Origin: Cystobasidiopsis lactophilus | Taxonomy: Eukaryota > Basidiomycota > Agaricostilbomycetes > Agaricostilbales > Chionosphaeraceae | Reading direction: 5' to 3' | NCBI GenBank assembly: GCA_001599975.1 | Contig: BCIO01000005.1 | Span: forward strand, 1,302,001-1,366,000 | DNA length: 64,000 bases | Shown here: one piece after another, positions 55,386 to 64,000 of the stretch | Layout of the letters: each line of letters starts with the position of its first letter | How positions within the stretch are numbered: position 1 is the first letter of the stretch | Position numbers and translations under genes: made by a program | The notes under the pieces: generated by a model | What the model was told of the DNA's origin: nothing | The model's input: only the letters and a program-made list of their open reading frames with translations | The model's database searches: none

Positions 55386-56949
55386 TCACACTTGCACAGG
55401 CGGTTGTTGTAGGGCGTGGTGAAGTTCGTACATGATCAAGTCGGACCAGATCACCGAGGCTGGATTGGAGTCTGGGTGGATCGAGTCGAAGAAGGCGTGC
55501 CGCTGGCCTTCGATGAGTGCGCCCCAGTTGTCCAACCTAAGCCTGCTCTTGAGCCCTTGGTCTTCTGGGTCCGTCGACCCTTGCAGTTCCTCCACGGTCT
55601 GTCGAGACACCACATCAAGCTGGCGACCTCTTGGCCATGGAGCCCAGTACTGCTTTTCTGGCGTCTCGTGAATGGTGCGCCAAAGGATGGACTTGGCCGA
55701 AGGGAAGCTGGTGGCGACCTGTCGCAGCAAAGCGACTTGCTGGGACTTGTAGTCTGCCATCCGTTTTGCGGTGAGGTCTGAAAAGACCACCTTGTAGTGG
55801 TCCAACGACGGCTTTACGCCAGCGTCCCAGAAATCTTGCTCTGACCCTGCAATGCGACCCCTCAGCCACCATTCTGAATTGGAAGGATTAGTCTTGCTTA
55901 CAACGCCTAAGATCCCAGATTGCTGAGTGCACTTCGATCAAGTCTGGCTGCATCAGATCGGGCTGGGAATAGTAGTGCGCCAGTTTGGGAAGGAGCGGCA
56001 GAAGATGCGCGTCAATGCGCTCACCAAGAGCGCCTGATGATAGTCCTCGTTCAGCCTTCTGGTTCATTGCGCTGGATTTAAGAAGCTGTCCGACTCACAA
56101 GGCGGGAAGTAAAAGTCGCTGTCATCGTAGAGGTCGAAGTCTTGGAGGCCATATCCGAAGAGGTTGATCAGCGTCATGAAAACGGGCGACCCGTTATCGT
56201 ACGCCTCCCGCAACTGGACACGAGCGACCCAAGGGCGGTTGATCTCCGATGCGCGGTCCCACTGGACCCTTTGCTTGGCGTGGACGGCAGCGTCGGCACC
56301 TAGAGTGGCAAGTCTGAGCCAACGTCGACCGAGCAGAATTCTAGTACGCACCCGGCTTGTAGTAAGGCCCAGTAGAGGCTGGGTGATCTGGCGTGATCTT
56401 GTCGACCGTCACTTTGAAAAGCCCGCCGTTCTTGGCATCGGCCATCTCGCTGAAGTGCGTGAGATGCCACCGGTCCAACGAATCGCCAAGGAGTAGAATT
56501 GTGGTATTCTTTTGCAAGAGCCAGTCTGGCAAAGGCGCAGCGGCGGCGGGCATCGGTGTCGATGACGAGTTGAGAAAGTGGGTGGTGAACAGGCGCGAGG
56601 GCGAGCAGCCGGCCTCCAGTGGGTTCCAGTACACTTGTGAGGGTGTTTGTGAGTTGGACACGAAGCCGCGGGCGAGGAAAGGGTTGCATTCGGGCTTGGG
56701 TTGAAAAATGAGTGGAGTCGGGCCTTTCGCCCGCACCAAGCAGACGACGGCAGCCAAGCTTGCAGTCAACGACAGGGCGCATAGGAACAACAAAGCCTTG
56801 CTGACGATGGACCGGGCATGGAATCCACCGCCTGTTGCGCGCCAACGCAAGGGCTGAATGCTGCTTCTCCTCCTCCAATGTTGCGCTTTTGCTGGCTTGC
56901 CCTTGAATTCGTCCGGCCCATCAACCAACAAATGATAGTCCGAAGTCAT
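55386..56949 (-). CDS. Type II membrane SGNH-hydrolase-like protein (PC-esterase type)
   Basis: Probable Golgi or cell-surface enzyme acting on glycan O-acyl groups. A short cytosolic start (MTSDYHLLVDGPDEF) precedes one signal-anchor helix near residue 50-70 (ALLFLCALSLTASLAAVVCLV), so the catalytic domain would be lumenal. TTILLLGDSLDRWHL carries the nucleophile Ser in GDSxxR, and FFDSIHPD near the C-terminus supplies the Asp and His of a D-x-x-H pair. Between them are WVARVQLREAYDNGSPVF and an acidic loop (YDDSDFYFPP), then LRQVATSFPSAKSILWRTIHETP. This layout recalls PC-esterases and Cas1-like O-acetylation proteins. Three or four introns. Substrate unknown; the family call is moderate. 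Confidence 0.7.
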
Positions 56950-57500
56950 TGTAGAAGCCGCAAGTGAATGAGGCAGAGCGAAGGAGCCGAAAATTGGGTC
57001 GTGTGTGGCTCAATGAGTGAAGGGAGGCATCGAGTTACATGGATCCGCTCTGTTCTTCGGCGAGCTCACTGCCAATTTGCTCGGAAGCGACCTCGCTTAA
57101 TTTGCTCGATTTGATCCCGCTCATTGGGTCAATTTCCCAGACGAGGCAGATCAGAATGGCAAGCGCACGCGGTTTCAACCCGAATAAGCTTCGACTGCCA
57201 AAAGGGGACAAGCGAAGTTCTCTTCGCGAGTCTTGGCAGAGCAGGCAGCATCATAGGCAGTGTACAGGAGGGAAGCAGGGGGCATTTGAGAAGCATAGGG
57301 GAACAAACTATGGACGAAGCGCACCAACAGCGTCAAGCGATTTCCAGGCCCGCCGAGCCGATGGCGACAGCGATGCTGACTCGTAGACAACGACGCTTCG
57401 CAGAGCCTGCTATAGCATTGACAGTCGACTCCAGCCAGTGAGACCCTGGGCTTGCCGCCCCAGACCGCCAAGGGGGACCTAAAGCGCCAGGTCATGCAAG
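56950..57500. other. Divergent intergenic region, SGNH gene / ATG1
   Basis: 551 bp holding both promoters. Small repeated ATTTGCTCG and TTTGCTCGA words near 57076-57104. No TATA box or gene seen. Confidence 0.4.
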
Positions 57501-60500
57501 ATGGCGACGAAGTCGGGCAAGGGCGAGTCCGTGGTTAGTTGGCCTTGGCTTGCCTCTGCGTTCCACAGAATGGCGCGCTCAAACTGCTGCTGCTGCCCAG
57601 CGCGTGGGCAACTTCGAGATCCGAGAGGAGATTGGGCGCGGCTCCTTTGCCACGGTTTACAAGGGCTACAAGCTGGTCAGCTCGGCTTGCCTGCTGTGCC
57701 CGGCCTGACCCCAGATTCTGAAGTCCAGTGACCTCAACAGACCTCTAATCCGCCTTCGCCGGTCGCCGTCAAGGCCGTGACGCGCAACAAGCTGACCCCC
57801 AAGCTGCTGGAGAACCTCGAATCGGAAATCAAGCTGCTCAAAGGCATCAAGCACCGCAACATTGTCCAGCTTGTGGATTGCTTGGTGGGTGATCAAGCAC
57901 TCATTACTTACAAGTATTGATGGCGTCTCTCGTCCACAGAAAACGGAGGCGCACATCTATTTGATAATGGCGTTCTGCTCGGCTGGCGACCTGCACCTAT
58001 ATCTCAAGCAGAGAGGGGAGGTCGAAGCGCTCAGGGCTAGTGCCATTCAGCCGCCGCTGCCGTACCCTCATCCGAAGGAGGGTGGTCTTAATGAGGTCGT
58101 GGTGCGATCATTCTTGGGCCAGCTTGGTATGTGCAACCGTTCTGCCTCTTAGCCATCGATCACACGCTAAGTCGCCCTTTGTTTCACACCAGCTGATGCC
58201 CTCAAGTTCTTGCGGGGCCAGAACATCATCCACCGCGACATCAAACCCCAGAACTTGCTCCTGTCTCCCTACTCCGAAGTCAGCCTCACCGAATCGGCCC
58301 AGGCCATCCACATCCCCGGCGTGCCCCTCCTTCAAGTAGCCGACTTTGGGTTTGCCCGCTTCCTGCCGCAGGCCAGCATGGCGGAAACCCTGTGCGGCTC
58401 GCCGTTGTATATGGCCCCTGAGATCCTCCGCTACGAGAAGTACGATGCTAAGGCCGACCTTTGGTCTTGCGGAGCGGTCTTGTACGAAATGGCGACTGGT
58501 AGACCACCATTCCGGGCGCAGAACCACGTCGAGTTGCTCCGGCGGATCGAGAAGGGTGAGGACCGGATCCGATTTCCAGACGACCGGCCGCCCGCAGACG
58601 ACAAGCCACCAGCGCCGCCAGTACCAGAAGATCTCAAGCAGCTCATCAGGGGCTTGCTCAAGCGCAACCCGATGGAGCGCATGTCTTTTGACGACTTCTT
58701 CGCTCTCACCGACGCCGCCAGCAAGGCCGGCGCAGCAGCAGCAGCCTTCAAAGCAGCTGTTGCTCAATCAGCCACTCTACCATCTAGACCTCCCCTGCAG
58801 CCCATTCAAAGCCAGCCGCCGCCGCCTTCCGCAGATGCCGAGGAAGGCGCCTTTGTCAAGAACTCCTCGGCCCCCAGAAAGTCAGCCTCTAGCCCAGTAG
58901 TGCCCTCGCCGACGAAGATGGCTGTAGATCGGCCGCCGAGCAGCAGCCGCAAGGCTAGCTTTGCGCCCAAGTACATCGTGGGCAGCACGTCCAAAGCGGC
59001 GGCCGCGGAGCAGGCAGCCCAGCAGCAGACTCACACCACTCCCAACGATGTCAAGGCAAGGGATTACGCGATCCCGCCGCGGCTGGTCCGGCCGAGCATG
59101 TCCCGGTCTTCCAGGTAAGATGGGCTCACGCCTCATCAGTCCTTTCTGATTTCCGATGTGCCATCTGCAGTACCGACGAGGGCCAAGGCAAGGAGGGCAA
59201 GAAGCTTGAATCAGCTCGGAGCTCCGCTGGGGACTCTATGCTGGCGAAGGAGTACGTACTGGTGGACAAGGGGCCGATTGAAGTCAATGCGCTGGCCGAC
59301 GGTGAGTTTTGCCACACCGTCTGTCCGTATAGCACTGATGGAGCGGCCGAACACCAGAACTCGCTGCTCAGAATAAAAGGCCATCAACTCTAAACAGAGT
59401 TTCCTCCCGCGGGTTTCCGAAACCGCTTGGGGCAACTTCGCCACCGGCAGCTCGGACCGGCAGCACGCCGCCGAGCCAATCCCCGTCGCCCTCGCCCTAT
59501 CCACCGAACTCCGGACCACATCAAGACCTTTCTGGCACGCCGCCTTTCGCATTGGCTGGCGGGTCCAAGCCATCTTCACTTGGGACTTCGCCCCGCAGCC
59601 GGCCCACATATCATCCGCCGGCCTCCCAACAGCGTATGCCCAGCTATACGAATTCGCCTCTGTCTGCAGTAGTAGGCAGTCCAACTAACGCCATAGCCAA
59701 GGCCATCAACATGGCCAGCGTCAAGCTGTTCGGAAATCCTGCCGAAGGCATTCTTCTTCCTCGGCGGTCATCGATGAGCCGGCGGAAGGCCATCCCTCAA
59801 TTTGTCGATGTCGATCCAGAAGAGATCGCCCTGGTCACCGTCTTAGAAGAACTGGGGCAAAAGGCGGCGGTGGTGTTCGACTTTGCGGATTCCAAGCTAC
59901 TCCGCCTGGTGGCTTCGCCAACCAGCCCCAGCACTCCCGCAACGGGCTCTCAATCGGCTTCTCAGCAAGCCAGCCCTTTTGCCAAGTCATCATCCTCATC
60001 TCAGCCTGGCGCAGACGACACGCAGACTGCGGCAGAAGCCTTGATCCTTTACATCAAGTCGCTTGCCTTTCTCAGTCAAGGCATTGCCAAAGCTAAGAGC
60101 TACTGGGAGCCCAAGGCGGCAGCTGGTACCCAGTCGCCTTCGTCGGAGTTCAACGAGGCCGTGCAATGGCTTCGCCGGCGCTTCAACGACTGCTATGAGA
60201 AGGCCGAGTTCGTCAAAGCCAAGATCCCGGAATCTCATGCTTCCGCGCCCACGCCAGTCAACGCGGACAAATTGATCTATGATCGTGCACTGGAAATGGT
60301 GTGTTCCTCCTCTCCAAAGCTATGACGTCCGAGCTCATTCACATGTGTGCACACAGTCACGAGCGGCTGCTGTCAACGAGCTCATGGGCGAATCGGCGGC
60401 AGATTGCGAGCTGGCCTACGAGACGGCGCTTTACCTACTTTTCGCCATCCTTGACGAGTTCCAGCCGGATGCCGAGCCTGTCAAGGAAGAGGACAAGGCC

Positions 60501-60632
60501 ACAGTCAACAAATGTGCGTCTCGCGGCTCCTTCATCAGCTGGTATTTTTGCTGAAATCTCCCTTCTTGCACAGTCATTGTCAGCATTCAAGGGCGCCTGG
60601 CTGCGCTCCGGAAACGTATGGTCTCGCCATGA
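57501..60632 (+). CDS. ATG1: Autophagy-initiating serine/threonine kinase Atg1
   Basis: Kinase that starts autophagosome formation with Atg13 and Atg17 and answers to TOR and PKA. ATG at 57501 ([11 protein letters not shown]), then [20 protein letters not shown] with the glycine loop, [11 protein letters not shown] with the catalytic Lys, [13 protein letters not shown] and [14 protein letters not shown]. Between those two is the Atg1-specific insertion before [22 protein letters not shown] is the activation segment typical of Atg1. A disordered middle follows, then the MIT-like C-terminal region ([20 protein letters not shown]-like, residues from about 59800; [40 protein letters not shown]). 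It ends [19 protein letters not shown]. About eight introns. Confidence 0.93.
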
Positions 60633-61108
60633 TATCTTTTTTCATTGTCTTTTCGTTCTTCTCCCCCCTTCGCATTACACCTCTCTCGTACTCTCTCACG
60701 ACCTGTTCTTTGGATCCCTCTCACTCTCCACTTGGCTCTTTCGGGGCGCACCTCTCTCACACACCTTTGGTCTTGAGAGGTTTTGTATTACTCTGTCTGG
60801 ATATTTTTCTCAGCCCCCCTTTTTAGAGCTTTCTGCTTTGGTAGCAATTGTTTGTAAGATAGTGTACATCTCGTCTACCCCCTCACGACTCCTCTTTGCA
60901 CTTAGATCAACGTCCTTGATCACTAAGCATCGTTCGCGGGCCGGTGGCGAATGAGGCAGACACAAGCTCCAGATCTAAATCAGGCCGCAAGGTTCATATA
61001 ACTCATATATACAAAGTACAAGCTCAAAGTCCTGAGAGGAGCAGAATCAGCCAAGTTCAAAGCCAGCCGAGGGTCCTACTCACCGAGAGCCAACTATGGG
61101 ACATCCGA
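60633..61108. other. Convergent intergenic region
   Basis: Between the 3' ends of ATG1 and the small membrane-protein gene. Pyrimidine-rich, TTTT-rich stretches; no frame that I can support. Confidence 0.4.
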
Positions 61109-61531
61109 CTACACCGGCTGCTTCTTTTCCTCCATGGACGACGCTGATTTGGAGCGAAGGCTGAGGAAAGAGGGCTGGCGCACGGGTGCCGGGTGGGGGT
61201 AGTCGAGGAACTGGGTGGTGGGTTGGTGGAGGAAGTTGTCCTGTGGCAAGTCGAAGTTGCGCGTGTCCATCCACAAGAAGGGCAGCTCGCAAAAGACCTC
61301 CTTGTTGGCCGCGCTCCGTCTGGAGAGGTGGATGGACAGCCCAGCCACGAAGCCGATCAGCGCCAGCCCGCCCAACGCCGTCAAGCCCACGCCGATCCAT
61401 TTGAGGATTTCACACTCTAGATGACCGGTGCAGGAGGTGCCGATGAGAGCTGAGACGAGTATGGGGACGCCGGCTATGAGGAAGGACAAGCCGCCGTAAA
61501 AGGCGACCCAGAGGAGAACGCGAGGCGACAT
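61109..61531 (-). CDS. Small two-helix membrane protein, unknown family
   Basis: 140 residues in a single exon. The ATG at 61531 gives MSPRVLLWVAFYGGLSFLIAGVPILVSALIG, a first transmembrane helix, then GTSCTGHLECEILKW with two cysteines in the loop, and a second helix WIGVGLTALGGLALIGFVAGLSIHL. A cytosolic-looking tail has LWMDTRNFDLPQDNF and a serine- and proline-rich end (KSASSMEEKKQPV). The frame stays open upstream, but the run before this ATG is low-complexity and I prefer this start. No known family recognised. Candidates would be small ER or mitochondrial membrane subunits, which I cannot distinguish. Confidence 0.6.
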   Translation of the reverse strand: MSPRVLLWVAFYGGLSFLIAGVPILVSALIGTSCTGHLECEILKWIGVGLTALGGLALIGFVAGLSIHLSRRSAANKEVFCELPFLWMDTRNFDLPQDNFLHQPTTQFLDYPHPAPVRQPSFLSLRSKSASSMEEKKQPV

Positions 61532-62155
61532 TGTTGAACGGCGGCGAGATGGCTGACAGAGGGTTATAGAACTGTTCAAAAGAGTGAAGTTAGCATCACG
61601 TTCTTGCCGTTGCATCTTGGCGCCACCTGTACGAACCTTTGTTGTGTATAGGAACGAACGAGATATCAAGGACAGGCGAGAGATGGGAGGCGACGAAAAA
61701 CCAAGAGAGCGACGGTGGTGGATGACGGAAGAGAACAGCCAGCTGCGGTTTTCAAGACAGCCACATCTTCTCGATAAGCAAGAAAAAGAACGTTTCCGAG
61801 CGAGGTCGGAGCGCCAAAAGAGTTGAGCCAGCCATCTACAAAATGGGTCAAAGATCGACGCTCGGCGATCCGCTAAATGAACGGAGTCCTTTCCGGTGCC
61901 GACGTTGCTGCTGGTTGGACGCGCCAGGTGGTGGAAGGAGCTGAGGCAGGACAGCGAGCACGCGCCACTTCGGGGGAGGGAAGCTCAGGGCGACTTTGGG
62001 AGCATTGACTGCGATTGCAGCGCAGCCAAGACTCTCCAGGAGACAGGAACTGGCTCAGACATCATAGTAGAAGCAACCACGAGCAGAACCCAAGCCAAAC
62101 TGCGCGACAAGGCGAGGCAAGTCGGGTTGGCTTTGAGCAACGACATTTTCCAAAC
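61532..62155. other. Divergent intergenic region
   Basis: 624 bp between the small membrane-protein start and NOP9 start; presumably both promoters. Nothing specific seen. Confidence 0.4.
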
Positions 62156-64000
62156 ATGCCTCGAGCGTACCAGAAGAAAGGCAAGCGCAACAAGGACGGC
62201 ATCAGCACGGCCAAGGAGGACGAGGAGCCGAAAGCCAAGCGGGTCAAGCCGAGTTTGCCAGAGCCCGTGTTGGAGGGAGCGGCGCAAGAAGAGCAGAGCG
62301 AATGGCCAGAGCTGGATCCTGACAACAAGGCTTACTGTGCGTCGTCGCCTGGCCTTAGCTGATAACACAGCTGACTCGAACGCGGTTCTCACAGGGCTGC
62401 AAATCAACCAGCAAATCATCGAGCTCGAGACGCTGGGAGTGGGCGAGGAGGAGGACGAGGAGGATGGTGAGCAATTTTTGACAGGTCGATAAAACTTTTC
62501 GGGCCGCATCTCATTTCACGTCTGAAGAGCGCAAACTGCTCATCAAGAGGGCCTTGATGGAATTGGCCGGCCACGAGCTCGAGCTGGCCACCGACCCCGA
62601 GGCGTCCGTTATTATGGAGCGCTTGCTGCACACCATGGACGACTTTGCCCGCCGCGTCCTTGCTGATCGTTTCACTGGCCTGTAGGTGAACTTGACTTTA
62701 ACTCAGTGAGGTTATTCAATGCAAAGGAACCCTGCAGATACGTCAAGCTGGCCCAGCATCAGTTCGCCTCGCATGTTGTCGAAACGCTGTTCAATCTGGG
62801 CGCCGAGACCATTGACAGAGAGGTGCGTTTAATTGAATCCCACTGATCCTACCAAGGATAGGTTCTCATTCACTGCACAGACCAGAGACATCATCGCATC
62901 GGGCCCAGCAGCCGGCGCCGACACGCAGCTCTTGCCCACCATGACCGAATTGCTGCTCGCCGCCACCACCGAGCTCTCCACGGCCACCTCCACGCTGATC
63001 TACCACGTCTACGGCTCCCACTCCCTCCGCGCCGCCTTGGCTTTGCTGGCTGGCAAGACCTCCCAGTTCCGGCAGGCCAACAGCAGCAAGAAGTCGAAGA
63101 AGTTCAAGGCGCACCAAAAGCCCATGAAGAACCTGTTTGCCGCTCCTCAAGAGTCGGACAAAGGCAAGGAGAGGGCGTTGCAGGTGCCAAAGTCGTTCCA
63201 GAAGGCCTTGGTCGAGCTATTCGAGGCGGTGGATTCCGGATTGGGCAGCGCGGAAGGCGTGAGGCAGGCGGCTTCGAATGAAGTGGCTACCAATGTGGTT
63301 CAGGTGGGTTGCGCATCACCTCTCGAGTCGAACCGCGACTAGCTTAATAACCTCGACCTACAGCTGGCGCTCGAGGTCGAAGGCGAATTAGGACGCAGCG
63401 ACTCGCCAGGCTCTATCTTGGACCGACTGCTCAACGGCTTGATCACCGATCTGGACGCTGGCCGGAACGAGTTTGAGCGCAGCGACTTTCTCGAGTCCAT
63501 GCTCCGCTCGCCCTCGGCTTCGCACACCGTCGAGACCATGCTCTCCGCCTCGGTCATGAGCGACCGGCTGTTCGCCGCTTTCTGGCAGACCTACTTTGCC
63601 GGCCGCCTGGCGAAGATGGCCACCCACCCCACGATCAACTTTAGCTGCACGGCCGCCATCAAGCGCTTGAGCGCGCCGGCCTTGGAAGAGGTCGTGGCTA
63701 GCTTTCAGTCGGAAAGTATTGGCAAGGAGCTACTGGGTGAGTCTGCTCTCCCGCGTAGAGCGACAGTTCTGAGGCGGGCGACCGACCACAGAGACCGCGC
63801 GCACTGGCCCACTACAAGCTCTCTTAGAACGCGCCAGTCATTTGGGATCTGGGCTATCAGAGACGGTCCAGATGCTGGCCGACACTTTCGAAGTCAAGAG
63901 CAGCAAAAGCGGACCTTTGCTAGCTTGCGCTCTGCAGCTCTCTCCAGCTTCCGTGAGCGCTTGCCCTCTTCTCTTAGGCTACACTAATACTTGTTGCTAT
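62156..64000 (+). CDS. NOP9: Nucleolar protein 9 (Pumilio-repeat, 5' part)
   Basis: Pumilio-like RNA-binding protein that guards the 20S pre-rRNA 3' end from early cleavage in 40S assembly. ATG at 62156 gives MPRAYQKKGKRNKDG, a basic nucleolar start. Exons follow with LQINQQIIELETLG, ERKLLIKRALMELAGHELELATDPEASVIMERLLHTMDDFARRVLADRF, then YVKLAQHQFASHVVETLFNLGAETIDRE (a Puf repeat with asymmetrical YVxxHVVE core), LIYHVYGSHSLRAALALLAGK and SPSASHTVETMLSASVMSDRLFAAFWQTYFAGRLAKMATHPTINFSC. The protein is cut by the window edge within the repeat array. Six or more short introns are visible. Confidence 0.88.

Overview
The window is nuclear DNA of a fungus, most likely a basidiomycete yeast or yeast-like species. 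Genes are packed at 0.1-0.7 kb spacing, nearly every gene is cut by several short (about 50-100 nt) GT-AG introns, and the gene set is fungal: RAX2, Cyr1-type adenylate cyclase, Atg1, a fungal-order BTA1 fusion, an Rds1-like secreted ferritin-like protein and Mmc1. I can support about 29 protein genes. I see no rRNA, no convincing tRNA, no CRISPR array and no intact transposon. All exon structures were inferred by eye from splice signals and protein conservation, so CDS coordinates give the outer start and stop with introns inside.

Layout. 0.4-9 kb: mitochondrial ribosomal protein uS9m, an ACBD6-like acyl-CoA-binding ankyrin protein, ribosomal protein eL28 (minus), betaine-lipid synthase BTA1, and an unrecognised Cys/His-rich gene (minus, copy A). 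9-24 kb: RAX2 with an unexpected C-terminal SH3 domain, a secreted PI-PLC-like protein, the mitochondrial dynamin-like protein Mmc1, a mitochondrial iron-sulfur L-serine dehydratase, an unknown gene bracketed by two copies of a roughly 250 bp direct repeat (one copy abutting a scrambled RAX2 fragment), and complex I subunit NDUFB3. 24-40 kb: DNA topoisomerase I, a small coiled-coil unknown, a FIT/Scs3 lipid-droplet protein, the Rds1-like protein, a pepsin-family protease, two tandem F-box-like paralogs and TIM17. 40-49 kb: adenylate cyclase and a thioredoxin-TPR fusion. 49-64 kb: Cys/His-rich copy B, an unknown gene, a NIPA-type Mg transporter, a type II membrane SGNH hydrolase-like protein, ATG1, a small membrane protein and the 5' part of NOP9, which runs off the end.

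Functional themes. Lipid biology recurs (BTA1, FIT protein, acyl-CoA-binding protein, PI-PLC), as do mitochondrial functions (uS9m, Mmc1, serine dehydratase, NDUFB3, TIM17) and nutrient signalling (Cyr1, Atg1). These look like ordinary fungal gene neighbours rather than a pathway cluster.

Most interesting: the diverged inverted duplicate pair of Cys/His-rich genes of unknown family, 41 kb apart; the SH3 domain on the RAX2 tail; three CACGTT (Pho4/NUC-1-type) motifs, two of them in a duplicated module, in the BTA1 promoter; the repeat-bracketed unknown gene with its RAX2-derived patch; and three GC-AG introns sharing the same GCAAGT donor.
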